Origin: Pelosinus propionicus DSM 13327
GTDB taxonomy: Bacteria; Bacillota; Negativicutes; DSM-13327
Direction: 5' to 3'
NCBI RefSeq assembly: GCF_900114615.1
Contig: NZ_FOTS01000002.1
Span: forward strand, 62,001 to 126,000
DNA: 64,000 nt
A program made the translations under genes and the position numbers. Shown piece after piece: positions 43,977-53,304 of the stretch. Each line of letters starts with the position of its first letter. The stretch's first letter is position 1. Below the pieces are notes generated by a model that had not been told where the DNA came from, did no database searches, and saw only the letters and a program-made list of their open reading frames with translations.

Positions 43977-44567
43977 TTACCACCGTCTATCCCTTGGCCC
44001 CGGTCCATGCCGCCAAGGACTATAAGGAGGCTCCCATCCCCACCAAAACCCTCCATCAACAATTATAATTTGATTATCTTTATTTTCTTTTTTTCCATCC
44101 TGCTGAAGAGTAAATTTAGATTTGCCAGGATGCCATCCCTCGCTTCCAATATATATATTCTCAGGGTCAACCGTTTCTCCATCCATGAATAATTCAAATG
44201 TAATATCCGTTCCACCCTTAACATATAAATCAATTCCTGCTTCTCCTGACAAATTGGTGAGGTTAAAATCTATTTTGTCCCGATCGTTATTCATATCCGA
44301 AGAATCATCAGTTCCTGACATTTTTGCAAAGATATCACCAAATTTACCATTTGTACGAATGCTTCCAGAAAATTTGTGTTTTGTTCCTGCTGCACTAGTT
44401 CGCAAGTGAAAGCCATCTCTATCTTGCCATAAAAAATACCCGACGCTGTTACTTGGTTGAAACTCGCTCGGTTTACCTTCAATCTTTGGTGAATACGATG
44501 CAAAAGCATAACTATTGATACTGAATAGAACGATCAATATAAGGATGAATCCACCTTTTTTATTCAT
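43977..44567 (-). CDS. Secreted protein encoded with Omp85
   Basis: I do not recognise the family. The 196-residue protein has a signal peptide (ending near SYAFASYS). A beta-rich middle contains GYFLWQDRDGFHLRTSAAGTKHKFSG in consecutive parts, many Asp/Asn/Gly, and no Cys. A Trp/Pro/Arg-rich tail (GGFWWGWEPPYSPW) ends it. The ATG at 44567 has AAGGTGGG 7 bases ahead. It is the first gene of a unit with the Omp85 gene and shares its promoter at 44606-44635. It may be an envelope-assembly helper or a substrate; that is inference from position. Confidence 0.8.
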   Translation of the reverse strand: MNKKGGFILILIVLFSINSYAFASYSPKIEGKPSEFQPSNSVGYFLWQDRDGFHLRTSAAGTKHKFSGSIRTNGKFGDIFAKMSGTDDSSDMNNDRDKIDFNLTNLSGEAGIDLYVKGGTDITFELFMDGETVDPENIYIGSEGWHPGKSKFTLQQDGKKENKDNQIIIVDGGFWWGWEPPYSPWRHGPGPRDRRW

Positions 44568-44605
44568 ATCAGATCCCACCTTCTGTTTTTCACAAAAACA
44601 TGTTC

Positions 44606-44635
44606 ACTATACTAGTTCTTACTGCCGTACTGCAA
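44606..44635 (-). promoter_or_regulatory. Probable promoter of the secreted-protein/Omp85 operon
   Basis: On the minus strand TTGCAG and TATAGT are separated by 18 bases, about 40 bases before the first start codon. The stretch from 44636 to 44808 upstream holds nothing else that I recognise. Confidence 0.55.
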
Positions 44636-44808
44636 CGAATTGTCTACATTTTCTTCCTCCTATTCTTTTCCTACAGTAAAAGCTTACCAAGTAATAACTT
44701 TCCTTATTTTTCATATTATAAAAGAAATTTGTTACTGTTTTGTTACAATCTATCGACAATTATATATTGATTCTATTGGAATATTCTTTTTTATTTCGAT
44801 TGTCACGT

Positions 44809-44842
44809 CAAAAAGGATGTACTAAATCGTACATCCTTTTTG
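44809..44842 (-). terminator. Terminator of the alpha/beta hydrolase gene
   Basis: CAAAAAGGATGTAC (44809-44822) pairs with GTACATCCTTTTTG (44829-44842). It begins 46 bases past the stop codon of the hydrolase gene; U-rich parts lie inside the stem. Confidence 0.7.
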
Positions 44843-44887
44843 TGTCTTTATTCTATTCAATATTTGTAATCTGTTCTTTCTTCACAA

Positions 44888-45673
44888 TTAAGATTGATTC
44901 TTAAGCCAATCTAAAATAAACTCACTCAATTCTTTTTTCCATATCGCCGAACAGTAGCAATGATCTGCCCCTTTTATAATCTTCAACTCACTATGACCTT
45001 CGGTTCTCTGCTCTAATCTTTTTTGATATTGATATGCATTTTCTAAGGGTGTCTCCATATCTTCACTTCCATGGATCACTAATACATTTCCATGAAATTT
45101 ATTAATTTCGGCTAGAGGTCTTTGTTCGGCTAATGACATAAATAACGTTTTTCCCAATTCAAAACCTTCAAAATTAACACTGCCTTTTTCTAAGCTTTCC
45201 AGGTAACGATGTTGTCCTATAATCTTCACAATATCGTCAAACGGATTTGCCACAGGTGATAATAAAATAAGTTGATGAACTTTTCTACTTGATGCTGCTA
45301 CACTAGTAGCAATTGCTCCGCCTAAACTATGGCCGATTAATGTAATGCTGCTAAACTCAATCTCAGAGTGCTTTTCCAATGAGTCAATGGCTCTAGCAGC
45401 TTCCTCGATTTGTTGGGTAGTCGTAATATCCTGATACTCTCCTGAACTTTCTCCACAGCCACTAAAATCAAATCGCAAAACTGCATAACCAGCTTGGCAA
45501 AGGTTACGGGCCAGTGTTACGAAGAGTCTATGCTGTCCAACTTTACTGCTGACAAAGCCATGGCAAATGACTATGGCAGGTATTTTTTCATTTTTATTAC
45601 AATCAGGTATATGCAGCACACCGCTTAATTGCTGAGAATCTGTATGAATACTAATTTGTTTTTCCATAGACAA
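44888..45673 (-). CDS. Alpha/beta hydrolase (serine hydrolase family)
   Basis: The 261-residue protein has the alpha/beta hydrolase fold with the oxyanion HGF motif (IVICHGFVSSK), the nucleophile Ser in LIGHSLGGAI, and the acid and His in HGSEDMETP and KGADHCY. It is probably an esterase or acyl-transferring enzyme, with the substrate unknown. The start is TTG at 45673 with AAGGAG 6 bases ahead; the ATG two codons later is an alternative. The repeat element and the box-hairpin element lie upstream, between it and cysN. Confidence 0.9.
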   Translation of the reverse strand: MSMEKQISIHTDSQQLSGVLHIPDCNKNEKIPAIVICHGFVSSKVGQHRLFVTLARNLCQAGYAVLRFDFSGCGESSGEYQDITTTQQIEEAARAIDSLEKHSEIEFSSITLIGHSLGGAIATSVAASSRKVHQLILLSPVANPFDDIVKIIGQHRYLESLEKGSVNFEGFELGKTLFMSLAEQRPLAEINKFHGNVLVIHGSEDMETPLENAYQYQKRLEQRTEGHSELKIIKGADHCYCSAIWKKELSEFILDWLKNQS

Positions 45674-45711
45674 TCTCTTCTCCTTACAAAATCATCCCCT
45701 CTAAATTATCT

Positions 45712-45819
45712 AGTGCCTCATCTGCATTAAAAACGCTGCACTTTAGCAGTCTGCTTCCGTCCTGCAGTTCGGAAAAATCCTCACAAAATTATCTATAGTT
45801 TTAACACAGATGAGGTACT
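45712..45819. repeat. Short inverted-repeat element, copy 2 (MITE-like)
   Basis: It has the same terminal inverted repeats as the element at 2759-2920 (AGTGCCTCATCTGCATTAAA at the left, TTTTAACACAGATGAGGTACT at the right in two parts). It lacks the 54-base middle segment of copy 1. The flanks can be read as a TA duplication, but the ends of the repeat contain TA as well, so this is not certain. Confidence 0.8.
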
Positions 45820-45889
45820 AGCGGGTCTTTTTTATAATAATTAATTTTGTACAATAAATAGTATACCTTGTTTTTCCCATTAAGGAAAA

Positions 45890-45942
45890 GGGCTAAGATC
45901 ATATTTTTGCAATATGTCTTAGCCTTTGGTATTCCAATCAGC
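45890..45942 (-). other. Conserved box plus hairpin at the 3' end of the sulfur operon
   Basis: On the minus strand the box GCTGATTGGAATACCAAAGG followed by CTAAG matches, at 23 of 25 positions, a box at 53260-53284 upstream of the operon. The box runs straight into a hairpin with GGCTAAGA and TCTTAGCC as outer arms (45891-45898 and 45917-45924). The hairpin also serves as a terminator for cysN. The stretch 45820-45889 holds nothing else. Confidence 0.7.
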
Positions 45943-45954
45943 AATTCGTCATCT

Positions 45955-47682
45955 CTATATTTGGTATTCAATTTCTAGCGATTTGGTCGCAGTCAAATAT
46001 CGAATTTGTCTAAATTTCATAAAATCAAGCCATTGATTGGCAAAAGCTGCCGTCCTGCTGCTCTCCGCCTGTTGCAGTTTTTCAAGATCTGCCGCAAACT
46101 TGTTAAAATCCTCTTCTGAATGAATTTTTACAAAGGCACCTTGTGAATCAATAAAAGGACTCTGTTCATAGGTTAAATGCTTCAGTAAGATGATATCCTG
46201 CAATTTCGATTTTCTTATGATCGCCGTAAGACCTGTTTTTATATCTACTACATTGAACTCTGCTGGATATTCATAGGTTACACCCGTGGAAGGGATAACA
46301 TCCCCTATGTTAAAAGAATGAGGTACTCCTTCAATCTTTTTAATCCCGCCCTCCGTAACTACATAGTAATATTCATCAAAGCACTTAACTATAATTTCAT
46401 CATCCTGCTTTACGAATTTGCTGACCGATTGTCTTTCTTGTGCTAAACCAGTAACAATTCCGCCGCCACAGACATCGTAACCATCCACAATGACAAATCT
46501 TCCTGTATTTTGATTATTTCTAAATTCATCAAAGCAGACTTCCCTTTTGGTCTTGATCGTTACCTCCGCAACATCATTGGTCTTTGCCTGGCTGGCATTT
46601 TCCAAATTTTCTAACGTAGTCGCATCAATTACTTTATTTATTGCATAAATTTCACACTCTACTTCTTGTGTGGCTAATTTGAGCTTGTATTCCTTATTTT
46701 TTACTAAATCATTTTTTCCCATCCAGAAAAGAGAAACTTTAAAGGTATCAGAAGTAATTGGGGCATCATAGGTATGAGAGATAAATTCACCCCGCTGGTT
46801 AAAAAACTCATCCTCTACGGTAATCCCCACAGACATTCCCGCAGAGATCTGATCTACTTTATCTTTTTCCACCCAATACTCTATACTTTTCACTTTCGTT
46901 ACCTTATTACTCGGAGAGATTAAAATTTCATCTCCTGTTCGTAAGGTACCCGCTTCAATTCTTCCTGCAATAATTCTCCGGCTATCAAACTTATATACAT
47001 CTTGTATGGGGAAACGCAAAGGTTTACCTTCCAGTCCCTTATCCTTTTCAAATAAATCAATGGCTTCTAAAACTGGCTCTCCCTTATACCATGGCATTTT
47101 ATCCGATGAAGCGGTTATATTTTCTCCATGAAAAGCAGAAACGGGTATATATTTTAATGGATAGACATGGAGACTCGTTAAAAACTCATTCATTTCCTGC
47201 TTAATCGCATTAAACTTTTCTTCGGAATACTGTATTAAATCCATCTTATTCACTAATACATAGGCTTTTTGAATCCCTAACAGTGATAAGATATAACCAT
47301 GCCGTTTGGATTGTTCCTGAATGCCTTCGTTCGCATCAATAATTAAGAGTGCAGCTTCGGCACTGGCAGCTCCAGATATCATATTTTTCAAGAATTCTTT
47401 ATGACCAGGCGCATCAATGATCACATAGTCTCGTTTATCCGTACGAAATTGAAGCTGTGTCGTATCAATTGTAATCCCCTGTTTTTGTTCCTCTTCAAAA
47501 GCGTCCAATAAATATGCATACTCAAAAGGCTTTCCTTTTTCTTTTGCAATTCTCTTGACCCGATCAATAGCACCTTCTGGAAGGGATTTTGTATCATATA
47601 GTAAACGACCAATTACTGTGGATTTCCCATGGTCTACATGTCCGACAACAACAATATTTAACACTTCTCTAGCAATATCCAT
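45955..47682 (-). CDS. cysN: Sulfate adenylyltransferase large subunit (GTPase) with a C-terminal extension
   Basis: The GTPase half of ATP sulfurylase uses GTP to drive formation of APS from sulfate and ATP by CysD. The G motifs are GHVDHGKST (residues 14-22), DAPGHKEF and NKMD, followed by EF-Tu-like beta domains 2 and 3. The protein has 575 residues, about 100 more than plain CysN. The extra C-terminal part ([16 protein letters not shown] to the end) does not look like an APS kinase, so it is not a CysNC fusion. The ATG at 47682 has GGAGGAAAGTCA ahead. It is the last gene of the operon and follows cysD. Confidence 0.95.
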   Translation of the reverse strand: MDIAREVLNIVVVGHVDHGKSTVIGRLLYDTKSLPEGAIDRVKRIAKEKGKPFEYAYLLDAFEEEQKQGITIDTTQLQFRTDKRDYVIIDAPGHKEFLKNMISGAASAEAALLIIDANEGIQEQSKRHGYILSLLGIQKAYVLVNKMDLIQYSEEKFNAIKQEMNEFLTSLHVYPLKYIPVSAFHGENITASSDKMPWYKGEPVLEAIDLFEKDKGLEGKPLRFPIQDVYKFDSRRIIAGRIEAGTLRTGDEILISPSNKVTKVKSIEYWVEKDKVDQISAGMSVGITVEDEFFNQRGEFISHTYDAPITSDTFKVSLFWMGKNDLVKNKEYKLKLATQEVECEIYAINKVIDATTLENLENASQAKTNDVAEVTIKTKREVCFDEFRNNQNTGRFVIVDGYDVCGGGIVTGLAQERQSVSKFVKQDDEIIVKCFDEYYYVVTEGGIKKIEGVPHSFNIGDVIPSTGVTYEYPAEFNVVDIKTGLTAIIRKSKLQDIILLKHLTYEQSPFIDSQGAFVKIHSEEDFNKFAADLEKLQQAESSRTAAFANQWLDFMKFRQIRYLTATKSLEIEYQI

Positions 47683-47728
47683 TGACTTTCCTCCTACACA
47701 ATTCTTTCATTACTCCACAGGCTGCGTC

Positions 47729-48529
47729 TTACATGTATCCATCTTTACGGAGTTTTTGCATGGCATATGAATCTTCTTGATCTTGGGCCCTGCCTGCTCT
47801 TTCACCCACTTTCGTATTTTTCAATTCTTCAATAATCTGAGCAACGGTAACTGCATTGGAATCAATTTGCCCTGTACATGGAGCACATCCCAAGCTTCTG
47901 TATCGTTTGCCATTTTTAGCGAAATATAAATCTACTAATTCGATTTTTTCCCTTTCAATGTAAGCCCAAATGTCCATTTCATTCCAATGAAGAATGGGAT
48001 GTACCCTAATATGGTTTCCTTTAGGAAAATCGGTCTTAAATTGATCCCATAATTCGGGTGCCTGATTTGTATAGTCCCATTCCGAATCTTTGTTTCGTTC
48101 ACTAAAGACTCGCTCTTTGGAGCGTGATCCTTCTTCGTCCCGGCGAATCCCTAAAATTAGACCTTCAAATTCATACTTGGTAACAACCTGCTGCAGACCA
48201 TCTGTTTTCAGTGCCTTACAACAGACTAATCGGCCTTTGTCCGGCCCCATGCCTGCATCTAAAGCCTCTTGATTGGTATGAACAATCAATTCAATATTAT
48301 ATTCTTTCGCCATTCGATCACGAAAGGCGATCATTTCAGGTATCTTATGAGTCGTATCCACATGAATAAAAGGAAACGGACAATGACCAAAGAACGCCTT
48401 TTTCGCCAGCCACAGCATTACCGTTGAATCCTTGCCGATTGACCATAACATTCCCAGCTTACCAAATTTCTTATAGGCTTCCCGCAATATAAAAATACTC
48501 TGCGCCTCGAGTCTATCTAAATGATCCAT
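47729..48529 (-). CDS. cysD: Sulfate adenylyltransferase small subunit
   Basis: The 266-residue catalytic subunit of ATP sulfurylase has the PP-loop as WSIGKDSTVM near residue 28, IHVDTTHKIPEM, and the C-terminal RYRSLGCAPCTG and ERAGRAQDQED. With CysN it makes APS, the substrate of AprAB encoded directly upstream. The ATG at 48529 has GGAGGAAAAGT ahead; the frame runs on to 48694 through aprB but that part is not coding. The gap to aprB is 10 bases. Confidence 0.97.
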   Translation of the reverse strand: MDHLDRLEAQSIFILREAYKKFGKLGMLWSIGKDSTVMLWLAKKAFFGHCPFPFIHVDTTHKIPEMIAFRDRMAKEYNIELIVHTNQEALDAGMGPDKGRLVCCKALKTDGLQQVVTKYEFEGLILGIRRDEEGSRSKERVFSERNKDSEWDYTNQAPELWDQFKTDFPKGNHIRVHPILHWNEMDIWAYIEREKIELVDLYFAKNGKRYRSLGCAPCTGQIDSNAVTVAQIIEELKNTKVGERAGRAQDQEDSYAMQKLRKDGYM

Positions 48530-48539
48530 ACTTTTCCTC

Positions 48540-48854
48540 CTAATAGGCATTAGCCTGTCTCTTATCGATGGTGAGTATTTGCCTACTGCCATCTGGTGCA
48601 ACGATGATCCAATGTAAAAGTTGACCTTCTTGCTTTGTGTACAGAAAACTCCCCTTACCGCCCATATCCGCTCCCAGATAATACTGGATTGCATTAAAGT
48701 TGCATTCCTTTACACAGGAAGTACAGCCCCAACATTCTTTAGGATATTTGATCTGGGTCTTTCCTGCAGAATCTTCTGCTAGCAAACTGCCAGGGCAAAC
48801 CTCCCGACATTTTCCACAGCCGGTGCATTTATGAATATCAATCTTTATGCTCAT
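48540..48854 (-). CDS. aprB: Adenylylsulfate reductase, beta subunit
   Basis: The 104-residue iron-sulfur protein carries two [4Fe-4S] sets: CTGCGKCREVCPG and CWGCTSCVKECNF. It hands electrons to the flavin in AprA for reduction of APS to sulfite and AMP. It is shorter than the beta subunit of dissimilatory sulfate reducers, in line with an assimilatory type. The ATG at 48854 with AAGGATGACATCT ahead overlaps the aprA stop by 17 bases, so the two subunits are translated together. Confidence 0.95.
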   Translation of the reverse strand: MSIKIDIHKCTGCGKCREVCPGSLLAEDSAGKTQIKYPKECWGCTSCVKECNFNAIQYYLGADMGGKGSFLYTKQEGQLLHWIIVAPDGSRQILTIDKRQANAY

Positions 48855-50526
48855 AGATGTCATCCTTCTTTACTAAGTCTCGCAGTATGATTTTGACTTC
48901 GCCCTCAGAAAAACGTGAATTTACATATTTCAGCCAATTGGCATCATCTCGTTCAGGATAATCAGCATTTTCTTGAAAGGTATGCCATCGCGTCTCTTTT
49001 CTTGCGCTTAAATGCTGAATTAATGTATCACAAACATACAATCGGTCAATCACTTCGTAAATCAGCATTAGTTCGTGTAAATCATGGGCTTTAAGTTTAT
49101 AACTAAGTTCTAATAAGTCTTTAATCTGTCTTTTTGCCACTTGCAGTTTACTAAGGTTAAACACATAGCTGGACGAAATGCCACCTGCATATTCATCCAT
49201 TACTTTCTGCATAGCCTCTTCGATTTCTTCTACAGTATAAAGACCTTGTTTATTCCTAAAAAAATCATTAACAGTTCTTGCCTTTATTTCAACAGCCTGT
49301 GGATCGGGCGATGTGATTACTTTACCTTGTATATACGCTACAGCAGCAACCGCTGCAATTTCACCTTCTGCAAAGCATCCTGTTACATATTTTTGAGGAC
49401 TGCCTCCAGCCACATCACCAGCAGCATAAAGTCCCTGAATCGTTGTAGCTCTATTCGTATCTATCCAATAGCCACTTGCCGTATGACCACCAACAATATA
49501 AGGTTCCGTTCCTTCAATTTCAACATTTTCATTAGCAGGTCCATTGCCATTTTCCAGCCAAGACAAGGTTTGGGCTGGAGCCATGTTTAAATAGGCTTTA
49601 TATAGGTCCAGCTCTTGTTCTTGGCTGATCCCTATGGTTTTTAAATAACAAGGACCATTGCCTTTTTGATTTTCCATTACGGTAGAGTACATCCGAATCG
49701 AAGTCTTTGGAATACCATATTTCTTCTCGTATTCTTCTCCCTTACTATTCGTCTGCTGCGCTCCAATACCTTGAGCAATGGTTCCAGTAGGGGCAATGGT
49801 ATCTTTACAACGAAGCGCAATAAACCGCATTTCAAACGTTGTCATTTCAGCGCCTGCCCGAATACCCATGGCATATCCAGCCCCTGTATTAAAGGGAGAG
49901 TACCACATCTTGTGCTTTGAAAAACCAGGATTGTTGGGTTTATAAAGCCCTGCAGCCCCTCCCGTAGTACAGACAACAGCTTTTGCCGAAATTACGTATA
50001 AAACAGCGGTATCAAGAGAAAATCCATATGCCCCTATGATTTTTCCATCTTGCAGGATATAATCAATGATATTCATACGATTGATCACTGTAACATTAGA
50101 AAGCTTACTCACTGCATCCGCCAAAATGGGTTTTATATTTTCACCATTTATTTTGATATTGCGATTGCCGCGAGAAACATACTCCCCAGCATCATCTTTC
50201 AAAATAACAAGACCTAAATCTTCAACTTTTTGGGTCACTTGATTCAGCTTCTGAGCAATCGTATAAACAAGATCTTCTCTTACCACGCCTTCTGCATCGT
50301 TTTTGGCATAAGCAAGATAGTTCTCAGGAGTCTGCCCCTTTACAATGTAGGCATTTAATGCATTAACCCCTGCTGCTAAGCAGCCGCTGCGTTTTATATT
50401 TGCTTTTTCTGCGATCATTACTTTCGCATCTGAATTCTCAGCTATGGTGATTGCAGCAAAACAGCCTGCTGTTCCGCCCCCAACGATTAGAATATCAGTC
50501 TCAAGATTCTTGGTTTTCAAATTCAT
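48838..50526 (-). CDS. aprA: Adenylylsulfate reductase, alpha subunit (FAD)
   Basis: The 562-residue flavoprotein reduces APS. The FAD-binding start ILIVGGGTAGCFAAI lies near residue 12, and the succinate dehydrogenase/fumarate reductase fold continues with GGAAGLYKPNNPG and GLYAAGDVAGGSPQKYVTGC. Dissimilatory AprA is about 100 residues longer. The assimilatory context is supported by the importer genes upstream, cysDN downstream, and no dsrAB, qmo or sat genes. No sulfite reductase is in the window and it must lie elsewhere. The ATG at 50526 is 57 bases after the permease gene. Confidence 0.95.
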   Translation of the reverse strand: MNLKTKNLETDILIVGGGTAGCFAAITIAENSDAKVMIAEKANIKRSGCLAAGVNALNAYIVKGQTPENYLAYAKNDAEGVVREDLVYTIAQKLNQVTQKVEDLGLVILKDDAGEYVSRGNRNIKINGENIKPILADAVSKLSNVTVINRMNIIDYILQDGKIIGAYGFSLDTAVLYVISAKAVVCTTGGAAGLYKPNNPGFSKHKMWYSPFNTGAGYAMGIRAGAEMTTFEMRFIALRCKDTIAPTGTIAQGIGAQQTNSKGEEYEKKYGIPKTSIRMYSTVMENQKGNGPCYLKTIGISQEQELDLYKAYLNMAPAQTLSWLENGNGPANENVEIEGTEPYIVGGHTASGYWIDTNRATTIQGLYAAGDVAGGSPQKYVTGCFAEGEIAAVAAVAYIQGKVITSPDPQAVEIKARTVNDFFRNKQGLYTVEEIEEAMQKVMDEYAGGISSSYVFNLSKLQVAKRQIKDLLELSYKLKAHDLHELMLIYEVIDRLYVCDTLIQHLSARKETRWHTFQENADYPERDDANWLKYVNSRFSEGEVKIILRDLVKKDDIYEHKD

Positions 50527-50583
50527 AGCTATGCCACCTACTTTCTCTTGACAGTACTTGCTTTTACACAGTTCTTCTTATTC

Positions 50584-51378
50584 CTAGACTTTATCTAAGC
50601 CCCATTTTTGTCTAATATTAATTTCCATTTTGCCAAAGATCAGCTTATCTACCGCTACTCCCAGAATAACAATCACAATCATAATCGCCATAACCTGACT
50701 AATATCAGCTAAATCCCGCCCGACCATAAGAACCTGCCCTAGACCTTTTGTCGCAGAAATCATTTCTCCTGCCATTAAAGCTCTCCAGGCAAAAGACCAG
50801 CCTTGCTTTAGACCTGAAATAATACTAGGAAGACTCGCTGGAATAATTACATTCCAATAAAGACTAAAACCCTTGGCTCCCATGGTTCTTGCAGCCCTCA
50901 CAAACAAAGGATTTATATTCTTCATACCTGATTCAATGGCGATGGATACCGCAAAGGTTGACCCAATAGTGATAACAAAGATAATAGCGCTTTCATTTAA
51001 CCCATACCAAAGGATCGAAAAAGGCAGCCAGCAAATACTCGGCAAAGTTTGTAATCCTAGTATTAAGGGACTTACATTTTCATCTAAATATTTAAACCGA
51101 ACAATCGCCAGACCAACAAAAATCCCTATGATAATGGATAACATATAGCCTAGAAAAATTCGTTTTGCACTTGCCAATACGGCAATACTCATCGTTCCAT
51201 CTATGATTAAGCTCCATAAGGTGGTAAAGACAGCGATGGGAGAAGGAAATATATACGGCTTCCATAGCCTGAGCCAATCTACTCCAATCTTATATGCCAG
51301 TTCCCATATCGCTATCAGAATCAGGTAAAACAAGATCTTTTTTACTAGTCCAATTAGTGTCGAATTCAGCTTTGGCAA
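50584..51378 (-). CDS. ABC importer permease for sulfonate/sulfate (SsuC type)
   Basis: The 264-residue protein has six membrane helices and the EAA loop of ABC importers (ARTMGAKGFSLYWNVIIPASLPSIISGL). It belongs to the SsuC/TauC/NrtB group for sulfonates, nitrate and similar oxyanions. The neighbours point to sulfate or sulfonate. The TTG at 51378 overlaps the ATPase gene by 89 bases, with GGAGAAGG just ahead; a later start is possible. Confidence 0.92.
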   Translation of the reverse strand: MPKLNSTLIGLVKKILFYLILIAIWELAYKIGVDWLRLWKPYIFPSPIAVFTTLWSLIIDGTMSIAVLASAKRIFLGYMLSIIIGIFVGLAIVRFKYLDENVSPLILGLQTLPSICWLPFSILWYGLNESAIIFVITIGSTFAVSIAIESGMKNINPLFVRAARTMGAKGFSLYWNVIIPASLPSIISGLKQGWSFAWRALMAGEMISATKGLGQVLMVGRDLADISQVMAIMIVIVILGVAVDKLIFGKMEINIRQKWGLDKV

Positions 51379-52129
51379 CCTTCTCCACCTCCTCTTTTAA
51401 TTCTTTCATAATATCTGCTGCAAGATAAGCTAAATCAATATTGTCTGGCTGCCTTGGACGAGCAAGCTGAATATGGAACTCTTTTTTTATCGCTCCTGGA
51501 TTGGCTGACATGACAATCACCCGATCGGCTAAGAGAACCGCCTCTTCCACATTATGAGTAACAAAGATAATGTTTTTTTTGGTTTCTAGCCAAATCTGCT
51601 GCAGTTCTAGCTGTAGGATATTCTTCGTCTGACTATCCAGTGCTGCAAAGGGTTCATCCATCAGCAGAATTTCTGAATCAAGGGTTAGTGCTCTAGCCAA
51701 GGCTACCCGCTGTCTCATACCGCCTGATAATTCGTGTATATAACAGTTTTGAAAGCGAGTAAGATGCACCATCTTTAAGTACTTCATAGCTTTTTCTCTT
51801 CTTTCATCCTTGGGAATGCCAGCTAGTTTCATGCCAAATTCAACATTATCAATTACTTTTAACCAAGGAAATAGGGCCGGTTCCTGAAACATAACGACTC
51901 GATCAGGGCCGGCTCCTTTGACTTCTTTCCCATTGCAAACCACTCTGCCTGAAGTCTCCTTTTCTAATCCAGCGATAATATTGAGCAAAGTTGACTTTCC
52001 ACATCCGGAGGGACCGAGAATACAAACAAATTCTCCTTTATGAAACTCAACATTAATGTTACTAAGAGTATTTATTGTATCATTTTTAGTAATAAAGCTT
52101 TTACTGATATTTTCTACTACTACACTCAT
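51290..52129 (-). CDS. ABC importer ATPase for sulfonate/sulfate (SsuB type)
   Basis: The 279-residue ATPase has Walker A GPSGCGKST, the Q-loop VMFQEPALFPW, the ABC signature LSGGMRQR, Walker B ILLMDEPFAALD and the switch His in VTHNVEEAVLLADRV. It powers the importer made of the permease and the lipoprotein encoded next to it. The ATG at 52129 has GAGGTG 6 bases ahead, 10 bases after the stop of the binding-protein gene. The C-terminal part is longer than in SsuB and overlaps the permease gene. Confidence 0.94.
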   Translation of the reverse strand: MSVVVENISKSFITKNDTINTLSNINVEFHKGEFVCILGPSGCGKSTLLNIIAGLEKETSGRVVCNGKEVKGAGPDRVVMFQEPALFPWLKVIDNVEFGMKLAGIPKDERREKAMKYLKMVHLTRFQNCYIHELSGGMRQRVALARALTLDSEILLMDEPFAALDSQTKNILQLELQQIWLETKKNIIFVTHNVEEAVLLADRVIVMSANPGAIKKEFHIQLARPRQPDNIDLAYLAADIMKELKEEVEKVAKAEFDTNWTSKKDLVLPDSDSDMGTGI

Positions 52130-52139
52130 CAATAACACC

Positions 52140-53183
52140 TCAGTCCCCTATTTCTTGTAGTCCTTTTTCTTTTAAAACTTTATTTAAAAGTTTAAGATTA
52201 AACAAATCTTTTAAATCCGGTGCCGTCTTGATAAAACCTGCGTCTACCGACAATTTTACAAAATCAATCACGGACTCTTTTTCTGGATCATTTGTAACGG
52301 TCAATCTTGTAAAGGAAGCATCTAAAATCTCTTTCGCCAGCGGTTTACCAGTTAATTCTTTGATTTGGTTATTGATTGTGTCCTTAGCCTTATCGGGATT
52401 TTTATTAATGTAATCAGTCAATTCCACGTGAGTCCTCAGAAATTTTTCTACTAGATCCGGATGTTCTTTGATGAATTTTGAACTTGCTACTACAACGGCT
52501 GTAGTATAATTTCCATCTCTCCAAACTTGTTTATGATCTAGCAGGATATTCGCCTTTACTTCACTTACAAGGCGAGCACCCCATGGTTCCGGAACAAGAG
52601 CAGCATCAATTTCGCCTTTATCTAACAACGTTTTAATATCAGGATTATCAGCTTGTCGTACTTCTACAGTACCGCCTTTTGTAGTATCTTTTAGACCATT
52701 TTCTTGTAAAATATGCCGTAAAGATAAGTCCTGGGTATTGCCAAACTGAGGAATTGCAACCCTTTTACCGCTAAGTTCTCCTACGTTCTTTAACACTAAA
52801 TCTTTTCTTGTTACTAAAATAGCTCCTGCATCAGTTGCTCCAGCAATAATTTGCAGATCACCTTTTGATTTTGTATAACCATTAATAGCAGGGCCTGGTC
52901 CAATATAGCCGATATCAACTTCTCCTGCAAATAAGGCCTCAATTTCAGCTGGACCTGCATTGAAAGTTTTCCATTCGATAGGATTTGCATCCCCCAACGC
53001 TTTTTGAAACTGACCATCAGCCTTACCAACAAGAGCCTGAGAATGAGTAATATTGGGGAAATGAGCAATTCTAACTTTTGTACCTTTGTTTTCTGCAGTA
53101 TTCGTAGTACTAGAACATCCACTCAAACCCCCTGCAACTGCAAGAACTAACGCCATAACCACACCAAACTTTACTAACTTCAT
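52140..53183 (-). CDS. Substrate-binding lipoprotein of the sulfonate/sulfate importer (SsuA type)
   Basis: The 347-residue protein begins with a lipoprotein signal (MKLVKFGVVMALVLAVAGG then LSGC, Cys at the lipobox). The SsuA/NrtT-like periplasmic-binding fold follows (VRIAHFPNITHSQALVGKADG and GYIGPGPAINGYTKSKG). It captures the oxyanion or sulfonate for the ABC importer. The ATG at 53183 has AAGGAGGGTCACT ahead. The frame runs up to 53291 through the leader hairpin but that part lies upstream of the ribosome site. It is the first gene of the sulfur operon. Confidence 0.93.
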   Translation of the reverse strand: MKLVKFGVVMALVLAVAGGLSGCSSTTNTAENKGTKVRIAHFPNITHSQALVGKADGQFQKALGDANPIEWKTFNAGPAEIEALFAGEVDIGYIGPGPAINGYTKSKGDLQIIAGATDAGAILVTRKDLVLKNVGELSGKRVAIPQFGNTQDLSLRHILQENGLKDTTKGGTVEVRQADNPDIKTLLDKGEIDAALVPEPWGARLVSEVKANILLDHKQVWRDGNYTTAVVVASSKFIKEHPDLVEKFLRTHVELTDYINKNPDKAKDTINNQIKELTGKPLAKEILDASFTRLTVTNDPEKESVIDFVKLSVDAGFIKTAPDLKDLFNLKLLNKVLKEKGLQEIGD

Positions 53184-53221
53184 AGTGACCCTCCTTAAAT
53201 TCTTATGCTGTATTATAAAAT

Positions 53222-53290
53222 AAAAAAGACTAAGAATGCCTCTGCTAGAGAGGGACATTCTTAGCCTTTGGTTTTCCAATCGGCTGTTCA
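53222..53290 (-). other. Conserved box plus terminator hairpin in the sulfur operon leader
   Basis: On the minus strand the box GCCGATTGGAAAACCAAAGG followed by CTAAG (53260-53284) leads into a hairpin CTAAGAATG/CATTCTTAG (53256-53264 with 53230-53238) with an inner CCTCT/AGAGG stem and a TTTTTT tail (53222-53227). It lies between the promoter and the ribosome site, so it is an attenuator. An ATG at 53291 would open a short frame reading MNSRLENQRLR into the hairpin, which may be a leader peptide. The same box occurs at 45918-45942. Confidence 0.75.
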
Positions 53291-53304
53291 TTTAATTTTT
53301 TCTA

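Noticed and set aside
43937-44062. N-terminal extension of the Omp85 gene
   Set aside because: A signal peptide and ribosome site mark the start at 43936, and the extension overlaps the secreted-protein gene.
45955-47682. CysNC fusion with APS kinase
   Set aside because: The C-terminal extension lacks a P-loop (GxxGxGKS/T) after the GTPase domains, and APS reductase next door makes PAPS unnecessary.
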